From Pistricoccus aurantiacus (lineage in GTDB: Bacteria > Pseudomonadota > Gammaproteobacteria > Pseudomonadales > Halomonadaceae), in assembly GCF_042682565.1 (NCBI RefSeq), contig NZ_JBHUIC010000005.1: DNA of 64,000 nucleotides; one strand, given 5' to 3'. The notes beneath the pieces were generated by a model. It ran no database searches and had not been told where the DNA came from. It saw only the letters and a program-made list of their open reading frames with translations. Shown in pieces: positions 31,167 to 39,653 of this stretch. Every line of letters begins with the position of its first letter. Position 1 is the stretch's first letter. The position numbers and the translations under genes were made by a program.

Positions 31167-31313
31167 TCAGAAGGAAACTGCCAATTTGCTGCGCTTCTCG
31201 GCTTCATCACGTGCCACAGAGCCAAAAATCGCCAATCCCTTGACATCGAATTGACGGACTACGATAGGGAGGTGCTGCTGAAGCAGCAACATGATCGCCG
31301 ACCTGTTCATCAT
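31167..31313 (-). pseudogene. Truncated MNT-type nucleotidyltransferase remnant
   Basis: Only about 48 codons remain: MNRSAIMLLLQQHLPIVVRQF then VKGLAIFGSVARDEA, the GS-x(n) motif of minimal nucleotidyltransferases. The frame ends in KRSKLAVSF and a stop, before the D-x-D metal-binding pair that should follow within 12 residues, so no enzyme can be made. The ATG at 31313 keeps a GGAGGGAAGA ribosome site. Intact members are antitoxin partners of HEPN proteins; no adjacent HEPN partner is present here. Confidence 0.65.
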
Positions 31314-31456
31314 TCTTCCCTCCGCGTTTCTCATCGGCTTAAGCATACTCGGCAACATAACATGGATAAATGTGCTGGTAGTGTGTCCGCTACGGCGTCC
31401 ACGAAGAAAGGTGATGCCTCGTTAAAGGTGATGCTTCTTTAAAATAGCGCCGAGCC

Positions 31457-31487
31457 TTATTTTAATTTTTAGCCGAAATTAAAATAA
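31457..31487. promoter_or_regulatory. AT-rich perfect inverted repeat
   Basis: TTATTTTAATTT (31457-31468) and AAATTAAAATAA (31476-31487) are perfect 12-bp arms around a 7-base spacer, about 180 bp upstream of the deacetylase. It could be an operator or a weak intrinsic terminator for remnant transcription. Confidence 0.5.
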
Positions 31488-31499
31488 TCAGCGATCCGC

Positions 31500-31522
31500 A
31501 TATGTCGACACCATCGACATAT
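31500..31522. promoter_or_regulatory. Second palindrome upstream of the M20 deacetylase
   Basis: ATATGTCGA (31500-31508) and TCGACATAT (31514-31522) form perfect 9-bp arms with a 5-base spacer, only 12 bp beyond the preceding palindrome. Operator-like; regulator unknown. Confidence 0.5.
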
Positions 31523-31662
31523 TTCGCCGACGTGTCAAAAAACGGCATTTTATAACCATATAGAGTTGGCCCGATACTGACCTGGTTCAGCAAACCCCAC
31601 CGCTCCTTATTCCATCCAGGCATGGTAACCTGCAGATAGTGTTCTTGACCGGAGGCGAGGTT

Positions 31663-32847
31663 ATGCAGGACGCACGTGAACTTCTCGAAGCCTTGGTGGG
31701 TTTTCCCACGGTCTCTCGGGATTCCAACCTGGCGTTGATCGAATTCATCGAAGACTATCTCGGGGAGCATGGCGTGCCCTTCGAGCGTATCGAAAGCGAC
31801 GATGGCAGCAAGGCCAATCTGCTGGCGCGTATCGGCCCGGAAGTGGCCGGCGGTGTTGTGCTTTCGGGGCATACGGACGTGGTGCCGGTGGATGGACAGC
31901 CCTGGACGACGGATCCTTTTACGTTGATAGATAAAGGAGACGGTCGACTCTATGGTCGTGGCACCTGTGATATGAAGGGCTTTATCGCCTGCGCCCTCGC
32001 TCAGGTGCCAACCTGGATCGAAGAGGAGTTGCAAACGCCTATCTATCTGGCGTTTTCCTACGATGAGGAAGTGGGCTGTCTGGGCGCGCCTAGACTGATC
32101 GAGCGCTTGATGGCGAATCATCCGCGTCCCGGCGCGGTGATCGTCGGCGAACCCACGTTAATGGAACCCGTGGTAGCCCATAAAGGCAGCACCAATTTCC
32201 GTACTCGAGTGACGGGGCGGGCCGCGCATTCGAGTCAGATCGATCAGGGGGTATCGGCGATTCACGTTGCCGCGCGGCTGGTGACGCGCATCGAGGACAT
32301 CATGGCGGACTTGAAGCGCGAAGGGCGTATCGATAACGCCTTCAACGTCGCCCATTCCAGCCTGCACGTGGGCAAGATCCGGGGCGGCACGGCGATCAAT
32401 ATCACCGCCCGGGAATGCGAGTTCGACTGGGAGATTCGTCATTTGCCCCAGGACAGCGCAGAGGAACTGCGCCGGCGGGTGGACGACTACGCCAGGGAAC
32501 TGGAGACCGAGATGCAGAAGCGCGCGCCGGAAACCGGCATCGATACCGAGGCGCTTTCCAGGACCGTGCCGGCACTGGCGGATCGGGACAACGCCGAGGC
32601 CCTATGTCTTTGTAGAGAGCTACTGTGTCATGAACTACTGCGTCATGAATCGATGGACGAAAAAAAACCCGGCGCAGTGGCTTACGCCACGGAGGCCGGG
32701 CAGTTTCAGGGGGCCGGTCTGCCTTCGATAATCTGCGGGCCGGGCAGTATTGCCCAGGCCCACCAGCCGGATGAATACCTCGAGATCACTCAGCTGGAAG
32801 CGAGCGTCGACTTCATGCGCTCGTTGGGACGCCGCCTGGAAGCTTAA
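31663..32847 (+). CDS. argE: M20 family deacetylase, probably acetylornithine deacetylase
   Basis: A 394-residue di-zinc M20 hydrolase that would release acetate from N-acetylornithine in arginine synthesis. Metal and catalytic residues are visible: SGHTDVVPVD (zinc His and catalytic Asp), GRGTCDMKG (bridging Asp), SYDEEVGCLGA (Glu-Glu), and the C-terminal zinc His in AQAHQPDEY. The dimerisation domain lies at about 180-300. The ATG at 31663 has GGAGGCGAGG upstream; an earlier start at 31639 is rejected. Other M20 amidohydrolases share this pattern, so substrate assignment is probable, not certain. Its end overlaps the convergent transporter gene by 4 bases. Confidence 0.82.
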   Translation: MQDARELLEALVGFPTVSRDSNLALIEFIEDYLGEHGVPFERIESDDGSKANLLARIGPEVAGGVVLSGHTDVVPVDGQPWTTDPFTLIDKGDGRLYGRGTCDMKGFIACALAQVPTWIEEELQTPIYLAFSYDEEVGCLGAPRLIERLMANHPRPGAVIVGEPTLMEPVVAHKGSTNFRTRVTGRAAHSSQIDQGVSAIHVAARLVTRIEDIMADLKREGRIDNAFNVAHSSLHVGKIRGGTAINITARECEFDWEIRHLPQDSAEELRRRVDDYARELETEMQKRAPETGIDTEALSRTVPALADRDNAEALCLCRELLCHELLRHESMDEKKPGAVAYATEAGQFQGAGLPSIICGPGSIAQAHQPDEYLEITQLEASVDFMRSLGRRLEA

Positions 32848-33869
32848 ACTTGCGTCGGCTTCGGCACAGCGCTGTTGGCGGCGGCGTCATCGACTGACAT
32901 CGATGGTTGCTTTCCCGACTCGCATTCCTCCTCGAGCCGTTTGTCCAGGATGACCTGGGGGTTCGGCGCGCCACGGGCCACCTTGCGCCGCTGGCGATGC
33001 AGATCGCGCAGGCCGCTGCCGATCATCGCGCCGAGAATCAAGGCGCCGCCGACGAACGCCAGGGGGCGTGGTACCTCCCCGACCACCGCCCAGACCAATA
33101 GGGTGCCGACCAGGGTCTCCAGCATCATCATCAAGCTGACCTCCGCGCCGGGCAAGTAGCGCGGACCGGTCTGAATCAGGTAGTACGCCACGGGCAAGAA
33201 GAGTCCCATCAGGGCCAGCTTGGTCAGCTCTTCCGCCGGCGGCAGCTCGATTCCGCCCAACAACGCTGCGGGAAGCGCAATTATCACGCATCCAAAAGGC
33301 AGCAGTACGGTGGTATCCACGCCGCGTCGGGAACCGCTGCGTCCGGGCTGGACGCTGGCCACGGTGGTATTGACGGCAATCGCGATGGGAATGCCCAAGG
33401 CGATGATCAGGCCCAGCGGGCTGCCCTTGCCCACTTCTCCCGCCACCATCAGGCTCGCGCCGAGCACACAGATCGCGATGACCACCCAGGTTTGGGTACG
33501 TAGCCGCTGGTGGAAGAAGAAAAGCCCGATCAGCCCCGCCGCCACCGGGGCGAGGTTCATGATCACCAGGGCATTGCCCGCTGCGGTGAGACGAGCCGCG
33601 CCGACGAAGCACCAGGCGCTGGCGGCGAAGGCCAGCGGACACCACAGTCGGGCGGAGCCGCAGGCCGCGATGGCTTCGGGCAGGCGCTGTCCATAACGCA
33701 GCAGGGCAATCAGCGACAGTACCAGGCCGAGCAGCAGGCCCCGCCAGAACATGAAGGTCGCTAGATTCACATCGATGGACTTGACGAACAAGGCATCCGG
33801 CGACAATAGCAGCACGCCGGCGCCGGTAATCAGGTAGCCACGCAGTCGCCAGGACAAACGCTGCCACAT
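32844..33869 (-). CDS. DMT superfamily EamA-type transporter
   Basis: A 341-residue inner-membrane protein with ten predicted helices in two EamA repeats (about 12-145 and 155-290), including VDTTVLLPFGCVIIALPAALLGG and the typical ending LAFVGGALILGAMIGSGL. A hydrophilic C-terminal tail of about 50 residues rich in charged residues (RQRRKVARG, EEECESGKQ) is longer than usual. The family exports amino acids or other metabolites; the substrate is not inferable. Confidence 0.85.
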   Translation of the reverse strand: MWQRLSWRLRGYLITGAGVLLLSPDALFVKSIDVNLATFMFWRGLLLGLVLSLIALLRYGQRLPEAIAACGSARLWCPLAFAASAWCFVGAARLTAAGNALVIMNLAPVAAGLIGLFFFHQRLRTQTWVVIAICVLGASLMVAGEVGKGSPLGLIIALGIPIAIAVNTTVASVQPGRSGSRRGVDTTVLLPFGCVIIALPAALLGGIELPPAEELTKLALMGLFLPVAYYLIQTGPRYLPGAEVSLMMMLETLVGTLLVWAVVGEVPRPLAFVGGALILGAMIGSGLRDLHRQRRKVARGAPNPQVILDKRLEEECESGKQPSMSVDDAAANSAVPKPTQV

Positions 33870-33901
33870 TTTCTTATTCCCTCTATTTTCGATGGTGCTT
33901 T

Positions 33902-33934
33902 AAAAAGAAAAGGCCGGGGATTGACCCCGGCCTT
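33902..33934 (-). terminator. Rho-independent terminator of the DEAD-box helicase gene
   Basis: Perfect 10-bp stem, AAGGCCGGGG (33910-33919) and CCCCGGCCTT (33925-33934), with a 5-base loop; on the minus strand it is followed by TTTTCTTTTT. It lies 44 bp past the helicase stop. Confidence 0.93.
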
Positions 33935-33977
33935 GCTTATTATTCCCTTTCACATTTAATGATAGCGAATCAAAGGC

Positions 33978-35687
33978 TTATGCTCGGGACTGGCGGCGAA
34001 TCGGGGCATCGCCGTCACGGCGCCGACGTGGTGCACGCTCCGGTGCGCCGCGATCCTCGCTGATCTCCAGCGGGCGTCCGGCCACGCGCGCTCGAGCCAT
34101 CTTGGCCAGGATGCTGGTGGGCAGCCCGTTGGGCAGTTCGACCACGGAAAACTCGTTGCGGATATCGATGCGGCCGATACGCGCGCCTTCGATACCGCCT
34201 TCGTTGGCCAGGGCACCGACAAGCTGACCCGGCTTGATGCCATCCTTATGACCGACCGCCACGCGATAGCGGGTCATGCCCTCACGGGGAGCGCGATCGT
34301 TCTGACGACGCGGCTTGCCGTCACGGCCGGGGCGATCGTTACGCTCGCTGCGCTCACGAGGCGCCTGCAGGCGTCCGATGGGGGCTTCATCCGCGCGAGC
34401 CATGGCGGCGAAGGCACAGGCCAGTTCCACCGGGTCCTGACCTTCCGCGATAAGGCTCTCGACCAGGGCACGCTGAGCATCGGTGCCGGCGGTCAGAGCG
34501 CCAACCACGCGCTTGCGGAACAGTTCGTCCCGATGGGCGCGAATGGCGGCTTCGTCCGGCAACGGCATATCGCTCAGATGCTGGCCGGTGGCCTGCTCGA
34601 TCCAACGCACCTTGCGGATTTCACGGCTACCGACGAAGGTGATCGCGATACCGCTGCGCCCGGCGCGACCGGTACGGCCGATGCGGTGGGTATAGGCTTC
34701 GCTGTCTTGGGGAAGATCGTAGTTGATGACGTGTGTGATGCGCGATACGTCCAGGCCACGAGCGGCCACGTCCGTAGCGATCAGCACGTCCACCTTGCCA
34801 CGCTTGAGCCGGGTGATGGTGCGCTCCCGCAGGCTCTGATCCAGATCCCCGGAAAGCCCGGCCACGTTGACGCCACGCGCGGTCAACTGCTCTACCAGGG
34901 TGGTGCAGGCAGCCCGGGTGCGTACGAAGACGATAGCGCCGTCCACCGGTTCCACCTCGAGAATCCGTGAAAGCGCCTCCAGCTTGGCGCCGCCTTCCAC
35001 TCGCACCAGGCGTTGGTCGATGCTATCCGCTGTGCCTTGCTTGGCTTCGATGGCGACCTTGACCGGCTCCACCAGATAGCGATCGACGATGCGCTCGATT
35101 TCCTTGGGCAGCGTCGCGGAGAAGAACACGCGCTGGGCATCACTGGGAGTATCCGCAACGACGCGCTTGACGTCATCGATAAAGCCCATGCGCAGCATTT
35201 CGTCGGCTTCGTCCAGCACCAGGGCGCTGAGACCGTCAAGCTTGAGACTGCGACGATCCAGATGATCGATGATGCGCCCGGGCGTACCGACCACCACTTG
35301 CGCGCCGCGCTTCAGGGCGCCCAACTGCTCGCGATATTCCTGGCCGCCGCACAGGGTCGCGACTTCCAGACCCTTGAGATTCTGGCCGTACTTGGTAAAG
35401 GAAACCGCTACCTGTTGGGCCAGTTCCCGAGTCGGCGCCAGCACCAGCACCTGGGGTTCGCGACGATCGAGTTCGAGCCGCGAGAGCAAAGGGGTAGCGA
35501 AAGCAGCGGTCTTGCCGGTGCCGGTCTGAGCCTGGCCCAGCATATCCCGGCCTTCCAGCAATGCCGGAATGGTTTGCACCTGGATCGGCGAAGGGGTTTC
35601 ATAGCCCAGGGTTTCGAGGGCGGAGTGCACGGCAGGCAGCAGTGCCATATCGCCGAAGCTCGGCGAGGCGACGGAAGTCGAGGTCAT
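33978..35687 (-). CDS. deaD: DEAD-box ATP-dependent RNA helicase, DeaD/CsdA type
   Basis: A 569-residue helicase. Motifs in order: Q motif (GYETPSPIQVQTIPALLEG), AQTGTGKT (motif I, about residue 53), APTRELA, TPGR, DEAD (LVLDEADEML), SAT, and HRIGRTGRAGR (motif VI). An arginine/glycine/lysine-rich linker (about 440-470) and an RNA-binding DbpA-type domain (RYRVAVGHKDGIKPGQLVGALANEGGI) follow, with a basic tail. CsdA/DeaD unwinds RNA in ribosome assembly and cold adaptation. The ATG at 35687 follows AAGGTG; the TTG one codon upstream is not needed. The long upstream gap suggests a regulated leader. Confidence 0.92.
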   Translation of the reverse strand: MTSTSVASPSFGDMALLPAVHSALETLGYETPSPIQVQTIPALLEGRDMLGQAQTGTGKTAAFATPLLSRLELDRREPQVLVLAPTRELAQQVAVSFTKYGQNLKGLEVATLCGGQEYREQLGALKRGAQVVVGTPGRIIDHLDRRSLKLDGLSALVLDEADEMLRMGFIDDVKRVVADTPSDAQRVFFSATLPKEIERIVDRYLVEPVKVAIEAKQGTADSIDQRLVRVEGGAKLEALSRILEVEPVDGAIVFVRTRAACTTLVEQLTARGVNVAGLSGDLDQSLRERTITRLKRGKVDVLIATDVAARGLDVSRITHVINYDLPQDSEAYTHRIGRTGRAGRSGIAITFVGSREIRKVRWIEQATGQHLSDMPLPDEAAIRAHRDELFRKRVVGALTAGTDAQRALVESLIAEGQDPVELACAFAAMARADEAPIGRLQAPRERSERNDRPGRDGKPRRQNDRAPREGMTRYRVAVGHKDGIKPGQLVGALANEGGIEGARIGRIDIRNEFSVVELPNGLPTSILAKMARARVAGRPLEISEDRGAPERAPRRRRDGDAPIRRQSRA

Positions 35688-36480
35688 CAATCACACCTTG
35701 GTTGGCCGGAATGGACCGGCAACGGATTTGGGTGGCGTCCAGCCCAAAGCACAGTCATCATCGCCATTGCCAGCGTGGCAAGAACGAGAATAAAGCGGGC
35801 GGGGACGCCGGTCGCACCTGGCATTCGGCTCGTGATTTCGATAAGCCCCGTTGTAGCGCTTACCGGCATTCGCATCAAAGGATGCAGGGCACGAGCCTCT
35901 GTGGCGACCGTTTGCGCCGGACAAACGCGCTCAGGCGTCTGGGGTTGGGCGCTCCATCTAGCTATCGGGACAACCGGTGATCACTTTTATCATCGACCGT
36001 CGGTCGGTGGTCATGACCGGCATCCGCAAAGCGTCGTCCTTTTCAATGGACGAACCAATACGATGGCGGGGTCAGCACATGCGAGGAGCGCGTATATTAA
36101 CACCAATACTTTTGTATTAACAACCTTTTCCTTTCCTACTTCCCGTGGGGGCACGGCAGGAAGGCAATCTCAAAACGCTGTGAGGCGCCAATATCAGCCG
36201 CCAGTGATCAGAAGCAGAACATGGCAAACAAGATTCGTTGCCAAGACACCACAAAAAATAACGCAGCATGCATTTGTACAGAAATTGCCGATAACTCGAG
36301 ACAAATTCGCCTCAAATCGTCGAAACACTCGATTTATTTTGCAATTTTTGTACAAACGATGAAAAGCGCCCTGTTTTCATCGTTACTGAAGGAATGGACA
36401 GTCTAGGCAGTAAAAGGCGCATGGGTTAAAGTGCATTCGCCATATATTATTCATTTAAAGACGTCACGGCTTTCAAACTC
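35688..36480. promoter_or_regulatory. Long divergent intergenic region between deaD and the M23 peptidase
   Basis: Roughly 790 bp without a credible gene. The deaD side (35688-36060) stays GC-rich; cold-inducible deaD/csdA genes commonly have long untranslated leaders, which would fit. The peptidase side (36100-36480) is AT-rich and carries a pair of inverted 16-mers at 36273-36288 and 36341-36356. Small open frames here lack ribosome sites and family motifs. Confidence 0.55.
36273..36356. repeat. Inverted 16-bp repeat pair with TTGTACA cores
   Basis: TTTGTACAGAAATTGC (36273-36288) and GCAATTTTTGTACAAA (36341-36356) are inverted copies with one mismatch, separated by 52 bp. The right copy contains the self-complementary TTGTACAA. 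They may be two operator sites for looping, or arms of a transcript structure, upstream of the M23 peptidase gene. Confidence 0.7.
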
Positions 36481-38289
36481 ATGATGGGAATCCTTCATTC
36501 GCTGCCCCGCACCCATAAGTTGTTATTGTTACCCGTTGCCACCATGGTTACCGTGCTGGGCGCACAGCAGATCATTCATTCGCTAGAGACCCCCGCTTCC
36601 AACGTCTCTGCGAACAATACTAATTTCCAATTACCTACGAATGCTCGCACTGCCGACGTATTGAGCCCCGAAGTACTGAGCTCCGGGGTATCAAGCTTGA
36701 GTAACGAATCACCGCTTATCCTGCAACGCTCTCCCCTCGCCCAAGGGGTAGAGTTCGCCTCTCGGGCGCTGGAAGCCACCAAGCTGCATATACCGCTTGC
36801 GCAGCTTACCACCATGAAAATCGCCGATTTCGATTTCATAACCAGTGCTCATGCCAGCGAACGTAACCGGCAGAGAGCGACCTTCCAAGGCACACCGCTG
36901 GTGTCGATCGTAGCAACGGACACGTCCTTCGATGCCACTCAAGGCGTTCTCCCCACATCGGACTCCACGGATTCCCGGCAGCAATCGATTGCCGACTTCA
37001 GTCTCCAGGCGGCCTTGCAGTTGGCCTATCGCGACAGCGGCATCACCCAAGAGAACTTCCACGATGACGACCTGGCGGAGGACCCGCTAGATAATGCGTT
37101 GGTGCGAATCGACGGGGACAACCTGATCTTCCTGGGCGAAGAAATCGTCGCCAATAAAGCCTACGTACCGCGCTGGGAAACTTACGAGGTGCATACTGGC
37201 GATACCTTCGCCCAATTGGCGCAGCGCACGCTCGGGCTGGGTTACAGTGAAGCGATGGCGCTTCTCGAAACCCTGCCGGACAAGCGGGCACTGACTCACT
37301 GGCGGGTCGGCCAACGGTTCGATTACAAGGTCGACGAGCAAGGCAAGCTGCTGGCGCTGCGCATCATGCGTAACGCTCGGGACGGCTATCTGGTCGAGCG
37401 TAGTGATTCCCGCGGTTTCGAAACCGCCAAGGTGAAAAAAACCGGCGAGGCCACTCAACGGCTGTTCGCCGGCACCGTCAGTGGCAGCTTCGCTCGCTCC
37501 GCGGAGGCAACCGGACTCTCTACCGCAGAGGTGGCGGAGCTTTCTCAGCTGCTGGCGAAGAAACTCAATTTTCGTCGTGATACACGACGTGGCGACCAGT
37601 TCGAGGTACTGGTGGAATCCGACATGATCGAAGGAGAAAGCCTGGACTCACGTATCCTGGCGGTGCGCTATCGTGGCAAGAAGGATCTGACTCTGGTACG
37701 TAACGAGGCCGACGATCACTTTTATACGCCGGACGGCGATAGTCTGGATCCGGCCTTCAATCGTTATCCCTTCCAGGGTCACTATCGGTTGAGTTCGTCC
37801 TTCAATCTGCGCCGCAAGCATCCGGTCACCGGTCGAATCAGCCCTCATTATGGCTCCGATTTCGCTCTACCCGTGGGCACGCCGGTCAAGGCGCCTGCCG
37901 CGGGCAAGGTGATCAAGTCGGTACGCCACCCGCTGGCGGGAAACTATCTGGTGATTCAGCACGACAACGGCTACAAGACCCGCTATCTCCATTTATCCAA
38001 GCGTCAGGTTCGGGTGGGTCAGCGGGTCGAGATGGGTCAGCAGATCGCGCTTTCCGGTAATACCGGTCGCAGTACTGGCCCTCACCTGCATTACGAGATG
38101 ATCGTCAACGACAACCGGGTCGATCCACTGCGCGTCGAACTGCCCAAAAGCCGCAACCTTTCCGGCCAGGCGCTGGCGAATTTCATGCAGGCATCCAAGC
38201 CGGTGCTGGCTCAGCTGGAAAGCGGCAGGACCGGTGCAGTGGTGGCCAGCCGCTCTCAACAGAAAGCTCGCGCCAATGACGGCGGCTGA
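36481..38289 (+). CDS. M23 family peptidoglycan endopeptidase (MepM-like)
   Basis: A 602-residue envelope protein. An N-terminal signal anchor (LLLLPVATMVTVLGAQQII) is followed by an unusually long serine/threonine-rich linker to about residue 220, an OapA/LysM-like domain (YEVHTGDTFAQLAQRTLGLGY), a helical spacer, and a C-terminal lysostaphin-type M23 domain with its zinc motifs: H-x3-D in HYGSDFALP (about 456-460) and HLH in GPHLHYE (about 535). Such enzymes cleave murein crosslinks during growth. The linker is longer than in E. coli MepM (440 residues). The ATG ATG start at 36481 lacks a clear ribosome site. Confidence 0.88.
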   Translation: MMGILHSLPRTHKLLLLPVATMVTVLGAQQIIHSLETPASNVSANNTNFQLPTNARTADVLSPEVLSSGVSSLSNESPLILQRSPLAQGVEFASRALEATKLHIPLAQLTTMKIADFDFITSAHASERNRQRATFQGTPLVSIVATDTSFDATQGVLPTSDSTDSRQQSIADFSLQAALQLAYRDSGITQENFHDDDLAEDPLDNALVRIDGDNLIFLGEEIVANKAYVPRWETYEVHTGDTFAQLAQRTLGLGYSEAMALLETLPDKRALTHWRVGQRFDYKVDEQGKLLALRIMRNARDGYLVERSDSRGFETAKVKKTGEATQRLFAGTVSGSFARSAEATGLSTAEVAELSQLLAKKLNFRRDTRRGDQFEVLVESDMIEGESLDSRILAVRYRGKKDLTLVRNEADDHFYTPDGDSLDPAFNRYPFQGHYRLSSSFNLRRKHPVTGRISPHYGSDFALPVGTPVKAPAAGKVIKSVRHPLAGNYLVIQHDNGYKTRYLHLSKRQVRVGQRVEMGQQIALSGNTGRSTGPHLHYEMIVNDNRVDPLRVELPKSRNLSGQALANFMQASKPVLAQLESGRTGAVVASRSQQKARANDGG

Positions 38290-38324
38290 TGCAGAACCAT
38301 TGAGCGCATCGGCTTGTTTCTCAG

Positions 38325-38350
38325 ACACCTCGCCCAGGCGAGGTGTTTTT
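38325..38350 (+). terminator. Rho-independent terminator after the M23 peptidase
   Basis: ACACCTCGCC (38325-38334) pairs with GGCGAGGTGT (38337-38346), followed by five T. Confidence 0.9.
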
Positions 38351-38364
38351 GATTGGGTTTCGGC

Positions 38365-38655
38365 CTAGCGCTCGGTGATCAGCGTGACGACGTCTTTCAC
38401 GGTTTTGTGACATTCGAGCGGATGACGAAGGGGCTTATCCAGAAACAGCTGGTATAGGTTCCGCCGTCCCACCCGTTGCCGACGTACGATACCCGCCTCT
38501 TCAAGATCGCTCACGATACGCTGTACCGCACGCTCGGTAATACCGACCTGAGCCGCGACTTCCCGCAGAGTACGATTGGGCCCCTCTACCAAACAGATCA
38601 ATACGTGTGTGTGGTTGCTGAAGAAGGTCCAGCCGCTGATGTGATATGGGTCCAT
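38365..38655 (-). CDS. Small winged-helix transcriptional regulator
   Basis: A 96-residue single-domain protein. WTFFSNHTHVLICLVEGPNRTLREVAAQVGITERAVQRIVSDLEEAGIVRRQRVGRRNLYQL reads as a winged helix with recognition helix at about residues 42-55 and a basic wing. It resembles MarR/ArsR-like DNA-binding domains without a separate effector domain. It is divergent from the Mrp-like operon, and a strong palindrome at 38820-38851 lies between the two, so regulation of that operon or autoregulation is plausible. Confidence 0.8.
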   Translation of the reverse strand: MDPYHISGWTFFSNHTHVLICLVEGPNRTLREVAAQVGITERAVQRIVSDLEEAGIVRRQRVGRRNLYQLFLDKPLRHPLECHKTVKDVVTLITER

Positions 38656-38819
38656 ATCGTTACCTGAAAGCCTGAAATAAGATAAATTTTACCAGAAAAA
38701 ATTTTCTTGTTTTTAAGGGTTATTAAACAATGTAAAACCAGGCAGTTAAATTCCGGCTGGTCTTTACAAGCGATACTGCCTGATGAATGGGCGGCGAGAG
38801 TGATTGACTCGGCTGAAAG

Positions 38820-38851
38820 CATGACATATTTTATACGATATATATGTCATG
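38820..38851. promoter_or_regulatory. Operator-like palindrome upstream of the Mrp-type operon
   Basis: CATGACATAT (38820-38829) and ATATGTCATG (38842-38851) form perfect 10-bp arms with a 12-base AT-rich spacer, ending 14 bp before the first codon of the operon. It would overlap the start of transcription or the ribosome-binding region, so it suits a repressor. Confidence 0.6.
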
Positions 38852-38865
38852 AATAGGATGACGCA

Positions 38866-39399
38866 ATGCGTACTCTGCAGCTACTGTCACTTTCGGTCAA
38901 GGGGCTGCTCCTGGGTATTGTATGGTGGAGCCTGACCGATGGCAGCGTTGTTTCCTGGAGCATGGGGATACCCGTCATCCTGATAGCCCTTGGATGGATG
39001 TTCCAGCAGCAACGTCCCTCCCCGCTGCCAAGCCTGTGGCTGCTTGGATACCGGTTGATAGGTCTTGCCGGTTTTCTCCCCTATTTCCTGCGGGAATCCC
39101 TGCGCGGCGGCATCGATGTCGCGAGACTTGCGCTTTCTCCCGTCATGCGGATCGATCCACGTTTCAGCACCTACTCCCTTCATCTTCCCGAAGGGCCCGC
39201 GAGGCGAACGTTCATCAATACCGTCAGCCTGCTGCCGGGCACTTTGAGCGCGGATCTCAGCGACGGTCAGCTGATCGTTCATCGTCTGCGCCCGGGGCCG
39301 GCGAACGATACCGACCTGCAGGAGTGCGAGCGACGTGTCGCCCGTCTGTTCGGCATGACCGCTTGCATGACTCAGGCAAAGGACGGGCCAGTGCCATGA
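38866..39399 (+). CDS. mrpE: Na+/H+ antiporter subunit E (MrpE/MnhE)
   Basis: A 177-residue MnhE-family protein with two N-terminal membrane segments and a cytoplasmic domain containing RTFINTVSLLPGTLSADLSDGQLIVHRL, the conserved family stretch. It is part of the multisubunit Mrp cation/proton antiporter and is the first gene of an eight-gene operon whose members mostly overlap by 4 bases (ATGA). Confidence 0.92.
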   Translation: MRTLQLLSLSVKGLLLGIVWWSLTDGSVVSWSMGIPVILIALGWMFQQQRPSPLPSLWLLGYRLIGLAGFLPYFLRESLRGGIDVARLALSPVMRIDPRFSTYSLHLPEGPARRTFINTVSLLPGTLSADLSDGQLIVHRLRPGPANDTDLQECERRVARLFGMTACMTQAKDGPVP

Positions 39400-39653
39400 T
39401 TCCATTCCTGACCGGCCTGGCGGTTCTCTTGCTGCTCACGCTGTTGATGGGCCTGATCCGGGTATTGCGCGGTCCTAGCCGTGCGGATCGTATGCTGACG
39501 GCGCAGCTGTTTGGCACTACCGGTGTGGCGTTGATGTTGCTGCTCGCCCTCGTCATCGATCTCGAGGCGTTGATCGATGTGGCACTGGTCATGGGCATTC
39601 TCGCCTCGGTCGCCAGCGTCGCCTTCGTTCATCTGGCCGGAGACGAACCATGA
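39396..39653 (+). CDS. mrpF: Na+/H+ antiporter subunit F (MrpF/MnhF)
   Basis: An 85-residue protein with three membrane helices and the MrpF motif RVLRGPSRADRMLTAQLFGT. The ATG at 39396 overlaps the mrpE stop and the stop overlaps mrpG. Confidence 0.93.
   Translation: MIPFLTGLAVLLLLTLLMGLIRVLRGPSRADRMLTAQLFGTTGVALMLLLALVIDLEALIDVALVMGILASVASVAFVHLAGDEP

Larger units (their letters stand above)
31314..31662. other. Intergenic region upstream of the M20 deacetylase with repeats and two palindromes
   Basis: No gene seen. It holds two tandem 17-mers (AAAGGTGATGCCTCGTT at 31405-31421 and AAAGGTGATGCTTCTTT at 31422-31438), a 12-bp-arm palindrome at 31457-31487 and a 9-bp-arm palindrome at 31500-31522. 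The promoter for the downstream gene should lie in the last 150 bp. Confidence 0.6.

Noticed and set aside
31462..32121. A minus-strand frame opposite the start of the deacetylase
   Set aside because: It is antisense to conserved zinc-binding motifs and starts without a ribosome site.
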